Positions 58,001 to 64,000 of a stretch of 64,000 nt of DNA are shown here, in pieces. Source of the stretch: Spisula solida (lineage: Eukaryota > Mollusca > Bivalvia > Venerida > Mactridae). Within the stretch, counting starts at the first letter, position 1; every line of letters starts with the position of its first letter. Under the pieces are notes generated by a model. That model made no database searches and was not told where the DNA came from. It saw nothing but the letters and a program-made list of their open reading frames with translations. Position numbers and translations under genes: made by a program. Location of the stretch: assembly GCA_947247005.1 (NCBI GenBank), contig OX365952.1, forward strand, positions 2,316,501 through 2,380,500, written 5' to 3'.

Positions 58001-61000
58001 CCTCATTTTTAAGTCCAACAGGACCATCAATCCGGACAACGTGTTGTCGCGTTTTTTATTACGAAAAAGGCGTTAAAAATAGAATTAAAATGTGTAATAA
58101 ATCAAGGGAGAGCACAAGTAAACGATTTGTACAAAATTTGTACGACTTATCTCCCGTGAATATTGGAAAAATATCGATCGAAACTTAGCGGTAAAATTTT
58201 AAACGTTCACTTTTCAAAGCGGGCATTTTGATACAAAATTACGTTGTACGATGTTTTTGAAACTCTGCACGTACTTTACTAAGCTTATATTTTCAGGTTT
58301 ATCTGTTAACAAAAACATTGCATCGGCTTACCTCATATTTAGCATAAGGACCGTAGTTTACATTTCGGGGCTGCGCAGAAGAATTGCGCATGCGCAGTTA
58401 TACGATTTTCGACTTCCCCCGTAATGTAAACAAGCTTCCCGAGTGCAGACGAAATAAATGCGACATTTCTTGTAAAATATTTAACTTTAATCGTTGCTAC
58501 TTCGTAATGTTGACAAAAATCAAGCGTCTAATTGATTGACAACAGATGATCAAAATCAATGGCCGCTATAAAGCGTTTTTGAGTCTGTCCGGATTGGTGG
58601 TCGTCCGGATTTGGTGGTCGCCAGCCAGTACTGTATAAAGATGTATTCAACTTGAACAATGGTCTGTTTTTTATCTAGTCAAATAGAACTTTTAATATAA
58701 ACATGCAAGGGTATAGGTAGTTTGCGCGAAAAAAATTGTCTAAATTTTAAATTTCTACAAATCTATTCATCAGATGTTCGTAAAAAATTTACGTAGAACC
58801 ATAATTACATCCTACCTACTCCTTATCCAAATTTCATAATTTTTAATTACTTATTCAAACAAGTTGATTCTTTATTGTATATTGAAACTACATGAATTTG
58901 GACACTTTAACACAGGGAGGTAATCTGGTATTCCATTAATGTTTACCGTAAATTATTTTTACTATTATAATCCTGGATCAATGAGATTGACATTGTTGTG
59001 ATGAAAGTGAAATTTACGAGACCCGTATAAGTCAGGGTATTTAGGTATGTCGCTTGTATACAGATAATGTATAATAATATCATGAAAAAGACGGGACATT
59101 AGTTTAATTTATTTTCATAATTTTAAGTAGATAGGCCTGAAAATATGATACACACTAACAGTACAATGTCATATGCACAGACGGGTCTCGTATATGCTAT
59201 ATTAAATAGGTTACAAATATATAAATCTACCATTAGATGTGTCATGTGACCATAAAATTGGCTGTTTAATGTATCGAGTCTTCTAACATGAAGTTTCATT
59301 TTAAACTACAAATATTTTACATAGAACTTATGAACAAAACTGTTTTTAAACATGTCTGATGTTGCTGAGATTTAATTGTATATTAGGTAAATACATTTCA
59401 TTCACTCGTACAAAATATCATACTTGTAGATGCAGTAAATACTCAGAAATCTTCATTTTATACAATTTAATTTCTTTTCGCCACAAACGAGCTATATGTA
59501 CCTTTAATGATATATGACATACAAGGGTATGTGCCTTTAATGATACTTGACATACAAGGGTATATACCTTTAATGATATATGACATACAAGGGTATGTAC
59601 CTTTAATGATATGACATACAAGGGTAAGTACCTTTAATGATATGACATACAAGGGTATGTACCTTTAATGATATATGACATACAAGGGTATGTACCTTTA
59701 ATGATATGACATACAAGGGTATGTACCTTTAATGATATATGACATACAAGGGTATGTACCTTTAATGATATGACATACAAGGGTATGTACCTTTAATGAT
59801 ATATGGCATACAAGGGTATGTACCTTTAAAGATATATGACATACAAGGGTATGTACCTTTAATGATATATGGCATACAAGGGTATGTACCTTTAATGATA
59901 TATGACATACAAGAGTATGTATCTCTTTAATGATATATGACATACAAGAGTACGTATCTCTTTAATGATATATGACATTCAAAGGTATGTACCTTTAATA
60001 AAATAAAACATAGCAGGGCATAATTCTTTAATGATAAACGGCTTACCAAGATTTCTCTGATCTGACAGCGACATTTCTTCGCCAAACACGGCAGCTTTAG
60101 TGTCGCCGATACCAAAGTAAATATGTCCACCTTCATGATTGGCAAACGCTGATACATATTTAATCAACAAACTACATACACGATTTGGTAACGTGTTCTG
60201 GTTGATATTGAGTCTGAAACAGAGAGAAAGGGTAGTGCATCAGAATATATATTTTAAATATTACATGCATTACATTACAATGTTGTGAACATTTGTGCCA
60301 GGTTTTATAAAAATCCTTCAAGGGGTTCAAGAGTTACAGAGCGAAGAAAAAAACTAAGTCATATGACCTTTAACCCCTGAGTGTGACCTTGAAGCGACCC
60401 ATCCACAACATGCGCTCTGCAAGTCGTCTTGATGTGTTGAACATTTGTGTCAGGTTTTATTAAAATCCTTCAAGGGGTTCAAGAGTTACAGAGTGGAAAG
60501 GAAACAAAGTCATATGACCTTGAACCTCTAAGTGTAACCTTGACCTTGAAGCAACCCATCCAGAACATGCGCTCTGCAAGTTGACTTGATGTGTTGAACA
60601 TTTGTGTCAGGTTTTATAAAAATCCTTCAAGGGGTTTGAGAGTTACAGAGCGGAAGGGAAATTGCTTACGACGGACAGATGGACAGGACAGGGGATAACA
60701 TAATAGTTTACTACATGTCCCTTTGGGCATATAAAAATGTAACCCTCTTCAACCATGTGTAGACCAAAGGGTGAAAGGTGGTTTAGATCCCCCCGACTGG
60801 AATATGTCATGTTATGATTTCAGTCAGAGCTCCCCCCCCCCCACCAAACCATTTAAATGCCATTAAAACACTATCACAACAACCGCCAACAGTTGCACAA
60901 ATAACCAGCATCATTGTGACTACATTACACCAATAATGGGTTAATACGAGGATAACAACACTGCATTCCCTGTCAAATCTTCTATTATCTGTTTGACTTT

Positions 61001-63457
61001 ATGTGAGGGGAGACTATTTACCACTGTTGTGAAATTGATAGTTTGCACCTGTAGTGGGATCCTGCAAATTTCTAGGGTAGGTTGGGATACTGGAAACAAA
61101 CTGTTTTTTACGCCTAGTGGCCAGTAGAGTAAAGTATAAATCAACGAGAGTTTTACATGGATTCAGTACAGGAATGATGTTAAGCCATAGATAAAAGCTT
61201 ACTTATGCTGGGGAGTTGCTAATTGTTTGAACTGTATCTGCTTCGTTTCTTTTTTCAATTCTTCCGCACATCGGCCGTATTCGTATCTGTCGGGTATAGG
61301 AGGTAACTCTAACAGACTTCCTGCCTCACCGCGGTTAACCAACAAACGTAACAATGATTGGTAAGTCACCTCGTGCGTAGCAGTGTCTAAAATACAAATA
61401 GCATGGCTGTATGATGAGTTAGTTAAAACTTGATTTTTGTTTATTTGTTTGTGTTTAACAGAGACAGGTGTAAGTGTGAGGTCATTTTATTTTATTTCTG
61501 CAAATTTGGCCAATGACCTACAACTAGAAAGCATTTCAGAAAGGACAAAGTGCCTCGGCCAAGAATTCAAAAAGGGACCCCTCAAACAGTAGTCAAGAGT
61601 GTTATTAAGAGTGCCATCTACGAATCCTTATAATTTCTCTTGATAATTCAAAATGAGTGAATTTGGTCAATACTTCTCATTCTTACATAAGAAACACTTT
61701 ACAGAGTGTGAATAAACTAACAAGTAGACAAGTGTGCTAGGTGTCAAGTGACATCATTGCACAAGTTCATTTCAAAACGGCATCAATAGTCTTGATTAGT
61801 ACATAATTATGTGGGGGGAAAAAGAATAATAATCAGTCAATTTACCTGTTGGCAGACGACAGTGATATTTGAGGGAGCATAGATGTTCAGCAGTTTTCAC
61901 AAACAAATACAGATTTTGGTCGTCATGGTTACCAACGAGATCAAAGTAGTTACATATATCATCTCTAGAGAGAATCTCAGCCATCTTAATCTCCATACCA
62001 CTCCACCATGTATCCAGATGTTTCGACTGTACAACTCCTTTCTGTATGTATAACATTACATTTTGTTATATTTTTCGTACTAATTTCTTACATAGGTACA
62101 ATCATGGTTTCAAATTATCTGAGTATATCCTATATAGAGAGAAGGTTGTGTAGCGGCCATGTTTAGTTGCAACGGAAATTACATTTCGCAAAGCTGGCAC
62201 CCAGTTTTTCTACAGTTATCACAGCAAACATGGATACCAGTTCAGTCATGTCTCTGATCTTCTACACTTTTAATTCATATACTCTTTCAATCTACACTGA
62301 TAACAAGCAGTCCTTGGACCTGGCATTGTTTATATCACCAATGTTTATTTATTAATAAGTCTAGAGTTATCTCCGGCTAGCTATAGTCCTCACATATATG
62401 TTAAAGATCATCTTATATTAGAATTATAAACAAATGAATAGCAAGGAAGTTACCGTAATAGATATTGTGCCCTTTGCTAAATGGATTAGAGGTCCTAAAA
62501 ATTTGTAAATCACTGGCTTTTGATTGGACAAAAAACTAGGGATAACTAGAGCTGTTCACGTTTGGTGGACTAATATACCCAACATTCCACATACTATGCA
62601 GGGTGATACCCTATAAACATATGTTTTTAAGAATTTTAGATTTTAAAGAAAATGGAAAACTTGAAGTGCATAAAAGTACAAAGGGCCATAATTCTGGCAA
62701 AAATTATGTCAGTGTTAATTCTTTCCTTCTTGCACATCTACATGTTAAGGTTGTTCATGTGTGAAAGTTTAAAGGAAATCCTGCAAAAACTGAAGGAGGA
62801 GTTGTGTTCATAAGAATGCGCCTACGGACGGACAGGTAGAATGACGGGCAGACAAGCTGAATCCAGTATATCCCCCTAACAACTCTCTGTGCAGGGGTAT
62901 AACTATACAATACTAATCCCAGCAACCTAACTGAACATTGTATAGCTTATCTTCCATGGAGATTTTAAATCACTTTAAATGGCAGTGGATCATTATAGGG
63001 CAGAAATTCTTATATAACAAAAATACCTGAACGTCAACAACGTTCGCGCATCAACAAAATTGTTTACAGAGCAAAAAAGAAATATAGTAATTTGCATATG
63101 GAGCTGCTTCATCGGGAAATGAAAAGACAGGTCACATGATAGTTTCAACCAATCAGAATGCAGCATTTACGTGAAAGTTGTAATTTTAACAGAATTGGAA
63201 CAATTTTAAGAATAGGAATGTATAAAACGTTGCTCATACTATATGCAAATTAGAGATTGTATGCTGGAACTGAAAGAATTAAAACAAGAATACATACCTC
63301 AGCATCGATGTTCTTCATATGTAGAATGCCACCACCTGAGTTGAGTAGAGCACACACATAGTGTAACACCCTCGAGTTACCCGAGTCACGTATTCCACGT
63401 GTAATATTCACCGTACAGTGAAGTATGACCTCACCATAATGGCTTAAATTCTCAGTT
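28910..63457 (-). CDS. Schlafen-family protein (AlbA_2 core plus helicase), eleven exons, 5' end outside window
   Basis: Exons in transcript order: 63298-63457, 61846-62041, 61203-61386, 60047-60213, 40646-40761, 39837-39987, 34855-34968, 33285-34008, 31961-32406, 30825-31053, 28910-29513. All ten junctions agree in phase, and the total is 1029 codons plus TGA. The opening exon has the Schlafen signature VCALLNSGGG. The AlbA_2 part has YVSAFANHEGGHIYFGIGD (about 199-217), and the core continues with VVVVVSVCKFPGGVF. The C-terminal half is a group III-like helicase: Walker A GPAGAGKT (563-570), Walker B VIVDEAQNF (637-645), FMDYSQ, then RFSGLDKAAVIGI and LATRAKDNLVII near the end. Vertebrate long Schlafens cleave tRNA/rRNA, restrict viruses and act at stalled replication forks; the role here is inferred only as innate or RNA-stress related. 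An acidic insert with GVAVE repeats precedes the last motifs. Probably only 20-25 N-terminal residues are missing. Confidence 0.92.
29803..30701. mobile_element. Pogo-like inverted-repeat element family E, copy 1
   Basis: Begins CAGTAAACTCCCTCAAAACC and ends with its inverse, TA on both sides, 899 bp. No transposase frame. In the last Schlafen intron. Subterminal CCGGA motifs are repeated several times. A second copy is inverted at 44360-45218. Confidence 0.85.
32940..33120. repeat. Dispersed repeat family F, copy 1
   Basis: The block from TGACCTTGACC through GACCAACCTCCATGTAAAGT to CCGACATGTGCAA recurs at 55190-55375. Non-coding; in the intron between Schlafen exons 8 and 9. Confidence 0.7.
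34064..34330 (-). repeat. Interspersed repeat family A, copy 2
   Basis: Inverted relative of 14200-14450, with GCAAGCAATACAGAAGTCCC at one end and the AAACTGTTTGAGTTA block near the other. It starts about 55 bp upstream of Schlafen exon 8 on the minus strand. Confidence 0.7.
34449..34690. mobile_element. 242-bp miniature inverted-repeat element
   Basis: Ends CAGGGCTGGTATTCACAAAG and the inverse of CAGGGGTGGTATTCACAAAG. AT-rich interior, no coding. In the intron between Schlafen exons 7 and 8. Confidence 0.8.
35100..35235 (-). mobile_element. tRNA-derived SINE head flanking the satellite
   Basis: On the minus strand: A-box-containing segment (GGAGCGGGTGGTCTTGAGTT), then a perfect-looking B box GGTTCGATCCC (35188-35198 complement). 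Its A-box end is homologous to the satellite unit that starts immediately to the right. Confidence 0.75.
35230..39625 (-). repeat. 4.4-kb satellite of about 46-bp units derived from a SINE A-box region
   Basis: Roughly 95 head-to-tail units. On the minus strand a unit reads GGAGCGGGTGGTCTAGAGGT, then AGGGTGCATGCTGTGGGATT, then GTTTGT. The TGGTCTAGAGG inside it fits the pol III A-box consensus exactly in most units. Many units carry TCTAGA and GCATGC sites. Variants (CACGCTCC, AGAGCACTACG, AATAATAACACAG) recur in patterns. It fills about 90 percent of the intron between Schlafen exons 6 and 7. Confidence 0.97.
39626..39836. other. Residual Schlafen intron sequence
   Basis: Short AT-rich stretch between the satellite and the exon 6 donor; nothing recognised. 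Confidence 0.5.
40540..40615 (-). mobile_element. tRNA-like SINE fragment
   Basis: Minus strand TAGCCTAGTGATAGAATGTC with a B-box-like TGTTCGTTCCC about 40 bp further, closely resembling the head at 24190-24245. Confidence 0.6.
40797..41530. repeat. 44-bp tandem repeat, interrupted
   Basis: Unit CATTTCATTCACTCATTTTTC then CAGCCCCATGATATGGCCAG. There are about one and a half units at 40797-40870 and about seven at 41220-41530, separated by unrelated sequence. It lies immediately upstream of Schlafen exon 5 in the giant intron. Confidence 0.85.
41600..43050. other. Giant-intron sequence without a recognised gene
   Basis: AT-rich. Around 41610-41770 it resembles the dispersed family C repeats. 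A 97-codon minus-strand frame at 42255-42548 has no domain or splice support. Confidence 0.4.
43058..43636. repeat. 31-bp tandem repeat, about 19 units
   Basis: Unit GGCATGATGTCAGCGTGGGA then CTGACTGAAGT, with GGCATAATG and GAGGCGG variants. The right flank ends in CCACCTTCCCTGTCTGATGT (about 43797), resembling the right boundary of the 53-bp array at 51390, so both arrays may sit inside related mobile elements. Confidence 0.93.
44360..45218. mobile_element. Pogo-like inverted-repeat element family E, copy 2
   Basis: 859 bp, TA-flanked, opposite orientation to the copy at 29803-30701 and sharing its termini, the CCGGA-rich subterminal block and an internal TTGATATGTTTTCAT segment. No transposase. 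Confidence 0.82.
45316..45395. repeat. GGAC/GAAC tetranucleotide microsatellite
   Basis: About seven GGAC units pass directly into about ten GAAC units, a simple point-mutation expansion boundary. Confidence 0.95.
45809..46310. repeat. 30-bp tandem repeat, about 17 units
   Basis: Unit GCGCCCAGGATAATGTGATG then TTAACACGCT, highly homogeneous. Because 30 is divisible by three, all frames stay open and give 150-175-codon repetitive frames on both strands that are not genes. Confidence 0.97.
46320..47849. other. Region where the 5' exons of the lectin gene should lie
   Basis: A first exon with signal peptide is expected here or further left, with a phase-1 donor. The ATG at about 46940 starts a hydrophobic run (MSSWLLVVGFVLLFMK), but meets TAA before any good donor. 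No confident exon was found. Confidence 0.35.
47850..57797 (+). CDS. Mucin-like/EGF/C-type lectin-domain protein, eight exons, 5' exons not found
   Basis: Exons 47850-48260, 49018-49090, 51431-51558, 52413-52628, 53007-53213, 54753-54813, 55929-56053 and 57580-57797 join in phase (1,2,1,1,1,2,1) into 478 codons plus TAA. Order: short Cys-rich start (NCDCNGDSCNSNC), Thr/Ser-rich repeats, EGF-like domain (CSTHPCYHGNC...CTCDSGYYGSHC), C-type-lectin-like domain (EYCEARCGQLMKILTP, YWIDG, MWAYNRP, NVLCEK), a second Thr-rich linker, EGF (CHSNPCAHGGTC...CKCHSNYYGDRC) and a second lectin-like domain ending LRVLCEKL. Each lectin domain is split over three exons at identical phases, so the module was duplicated. 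EPN/QPD and WND calcium-sugar motifs are absent, so binding is probably not classical. An extracellular protein is inferred. The whole gene lies antisense in a Schlafen intron. Confidence 0.88.
47925..48115 (+). repeat. Coding minisatellite in the Thr-rich region
   Basis: Alternating 30- and 27-bp units encode MSSTTTEQPST / MSSTTEQPST. Many potential O-glycosylation sites, as in mucin-like stalks. Near-identical units suggest recent expansion and possible length polymorphism. Confidence 0.9.
48540..48783. mobile_element. Miniature inverted-repeat element family B, copy 2
   Basis: Ends CAGGGGTGTCAAT and the inverse of CAGGGATGTTAAT. Body shared with 21629-21845 and 54836-55117. In the first visible lectin-gene intron. 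Confidence 0.78.
49358..49504. mobile_element. 147-bp palindromic miniature element
   Basis: GGGTGGTATTCAATATTGATCTTA-type end and its near-perfect inverse at 49479-49504; the GGTATTCA terminus resembles that of the element at 34449-34690, so they may be related. Confidence 0.78.
50027..50130 (+). repeat. Left flank of the 53-bp array, repeated elsewhere
   Basis: The block from TGATAACAAGCAGTC through AATGTTTGTTTATTGATAAG to GTTATCTCC recurs at 62297-62385 without an array. This suggests it is the left arm of a mobile element that carries tandem repeats in its core. Confidence 0.65.
50155..51375. repeat. 53-bp tandem repeat, about 23 units, with higher-order copies
   Basis: Unit TTGGGCATTATGCCTTGTAT, GTTTTTCATGTTTTCTGTGT, CCGGTTGTTTAAG. 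A multi-unit block starting at 50276 is repeated at 50754 and 51020, offsets of about nine and five units. In the intron before lectin exon 3; right boundary ends GCTGCCTTCCCTGTCTGACT. Confidence 0.97.
51690..51908. mobile_element. Miniature inverted-repeat element family D, copy 2
   Basis: GACCCCGATCTCCTGAAGG at one end and GAGATGCTTCGGGAGACTGA at the other, matching the element at 28072-28352. Confidence 0.68.
52040..52380 (-). mobile_element. tRNA-derived SINE copy
   Basis: Minus strand AGCAGTGGTCTAGAATTAGG (A box) followed by GGTCCCGGGTTCAATCCC (B box), with a body containing CAGTTCATCTCTAGTTAGGT that is shared with 24474. It lies just before lectin exon 4 (52413). Confidence 0.72.
52800..52945. 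repeat. Short tandem repeat AACATCTAG
   Basis: About 14 units of 9-11 bp (GAACATCTA / GAACAATCTA), in the lectin intron 60 bp before exon 5. Confidence 0.92.
53310..54145. repeat. 21-22-bp tandem repeat, about 38 units
   Basis: Unit GGGGTAGATCCAGAGTATAT CC with progressive variants (CCAGATTAGATCC toward the right end). Fills much of the intron after lectin exon 5. Confidence 0.95.
54836..55117. mobile_element. Miniature inverted-repeat element family B, copy 3
   Basis: Ends CAGGGGGGTCAA and its inverse TTTGACCCCCCTG; starts 22 bp after lectin exon 6. Confidence 0.8.
55190..55860. repeat. Dispersed repeats in lectin intron 6 (family F copy 2 and others)
   Basis: 55190-55375 matches 32940-33120. 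The remainder has mollusc-type non-coding repeat phrasing such as GGACAGAAGAAACAAATG but no coding support. Confidence 0.55.
56217..56600 (-). repeat. Interspersed repeat family A, copy 3
   Basis: GCAAGCAATACAGAAGTCCC through AAACTGTTTGAGTTATG to a GACGGACGGACTGACTGAC tract, inverted relative to 14200-14450. Confidence 0.75.
56860..57310. repeat. About 175-bp direct duplication plus GACGGAC tract
   Basis: The block GGTGAAGGTCAAAATGGGGT to TTTGGGTTAACC occurs twice (about 56873-56997 and 57046-57170), followed by GGACGGACGGACG and a CATCCATCCAT tract. Confidence 0.8.
57810..58630. mobile_element. About 820-bp inverted-repeat element abutting the lectin stop codon
   Basis: Starts TACTGGCAGGCG and ends with the inverse of TACTGGCTGGCG; subterminal ATCCGGAC motifs recur at both ends. 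It begins 13 bases after the lectin TAA and contains AATAAA at 58096-58101, so it may provide the 3' UTR. Confidence 0.72.
58631..59500. other. Giant-intron sequence, nothing recognised
   Basis: AT-rich sequence between the inverted-repeat element and the 33-bp array, without coding or RNA signals. Confidence 0.45.
59500..60010 (-). repeat. About 32-bp tandem repeat next to the Schlafen exon 4 donor
   Basis: About 15 units of TGATATATGACATACAAGGG plus TATGTACCTTTAA. On the minus strand each unit resembles the start of the intron itself (CTTG, then GTATGTC, then TATCATTAAAG). Units become more diverged toward the exon at 60047. Confidence 0.92.
60047..63457 (-). CDS. Schlafen N-terminal core exons 1-4 (AlbA_2 RNase-like region)
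   Basis: Four exons (63298-63457, 61846-62041, 61203-61386, 60047-60213). Recognisable blocks: CALLNSGGGILHM, an EIL...LYLFVKT...SLKYHCRLPTG segment, LLRLLVNRGEAG, and the AlbA_2 strand-helix-strand with SAFANHEGG. Of the three acidic RNase residues of vertebrate Schlafens, the first Glu (165) and the Asp (217) appear kept, but the second is Gln170 in ETKQIQFK. The spacing between the second and third is about nine residues longer than in human SLFN11. Alignment was by eye. Confidence 0.85.
60270..60670. repeat. About 155-bp direct repeat, 2.5 units
   Basis: The block TTGAACATTTGTGTCAGGTT to ACATGCGCTCTGCAAGT occurs twice in full and once in part, in the intron between Schlafen exons 3 and 4. 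Confidence 0.88.
61440..61620. mobile_element. SINE-like fragment
   Basis: Shares AGGTGTAAGTGTGAGGTCAT and TTGGCCAATGACC with 24262-24330, and ends in a degenerate tRNA-like segment (GGGACCCCTCAAACAGTAGT). Between Schlafen exons 2 and 3. Confidence 0.5.
62150..63297. other. Schlafen intron 1 with dispersed repeats
   Basis: Contains the 62297-62385 match to the left flank of the 53-bp array, and a family C repeat at 62690-62900 ending in GGACGGACAGG. No exon needed between Schlafen exons 1 and 2, because phases match. Confidence 0.55.
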
Positions 63458-64000
63458 CTGCAAATATATGCATATACATTATAGAGTAAAAATAGTTTTC
63501 CAAAAAATCAAATTCATATTTACACGTCAGAAACTTAAATTGGTTTTTTCACTGTGTTTAGCATCATTTTTAAACCAATTTTTAGTAAAAGATTTTCATT
63601 GTGCCTAGTTCTATTTTTTAAAAATTTATTATAAAGGTAAATCATTTTTATTATGGAGGACATTAAAATTGACCTAACCAGTTTTCCTGGTCAATTATCA
63701 ATCAGTACTAACTTTTACAAGACAACTTTTCCACAATGTGAATGACATGTCATTGACAGTAGCCAATTTGTACCGCCACTTGAAGTTTGTACAATTTCTT
63801 GTTATAATAAGTGGACTTTCTATTGAAGAATGATAACATAATTAATTAATTATTTAAAAAAATATTTTTCACATGATTAATCAACACTTCCCCAATTTTC
63901 GATATCTACATTACATGATAAACCCATTTTCCGGAATTTAACGGTGTGGGGGCAACGGCCAATAGGCCGTATAGCGGAGTGTATATAATTATTCTTTGTT
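63458..64000. other. Sequence upstream of the first visible Schlafen exon
   Basis: AT-rich. The visible exon starts one base into a codon, so an earlier coding exon is required; none with an ATG and a phase-2 donor was recognised here, and it probably lies beyond the window. Confidence 0.5.

Overview
This is a eukaryotic nuclear window, AT-rich and dense in introns and repeats, with no bacterial or viral gene organisation. The gene content (intron-rich C-type lectin/EGF, TIR and Schlafen genes), the GGAC-type microsatellites, and the many small TA-flanked inverted-repeat elements and tRNA-derived SINEs suggest a lophotrochozoan animal, most likely a bivalve mollusc. The species is not identifiable from the sequence alone. 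All multi-exon models were assembled by eye from splice consensus plus reading-phase agreement across every junction.

Layout. (1) 800-1073, minus strand: an N-terminal exon resembling the axonemal WD-repeat protein CFAP43; the gene runs off the left edge. (2) 2326-5520, minus: a CR1/Jockey-like LINE, frameshifted twice. (3) 7397-13441, plus: a complete five-exon gene for a 499-aa protein with an N-terminal TIR domain and a long disordered acidic tail; a 272-bp near-perfect palindrome lies just upstream. (4) 15999-23938, plus: a seven-exon gene for a small secreted six-cysteine, Met/Gly/Asp-rich protein with a GPI-anchor-like C-terminal tail. Its introns hold a mariner relic, an about 880-bp CA repeat, two minisatellites and a LINE fragment. 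(5) 23967-28909: intergenic, with a SINE-derived minisatellite and a 1.3-kb mariner-sized element. (6) 28910-63457, minus: eleven exons (1029 codons plus stop) of a large Schlafen-family gene, with a Schlafen core/AlbA_2 region followed by a superfamily-1-type helicase domain. Only the extreme N-terminus is outside the window. (7) 47850-57797, plus: a mucin-like/EGF/C-type-lectin gene with an internally duplicated module, lying in antisense inside one 19.3-kb Schlafen intron.

How it fits together. Three of the five genes (TIR, Schlafen, C-type lectin) belong to families used in innate immunity, and a fourth is a putative cell-surface protein. No shared pathway can be demonstrated from the sequence; the nested Schlafen/lectin arrangement is the strongest physical link. 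Repeats dominate the non-coding space. The most striking is a 4.4-kb, about 46-bp satellite that nearly fills another Schlafen intron and is built from the A-box end of a tRNA-derived SINE. A second minisatellite is built from the B-box end of a related SINE.

Limits: no database search was possible. First exons and UTRs are mostly undetermined, and repeat family names are by resemblance only.
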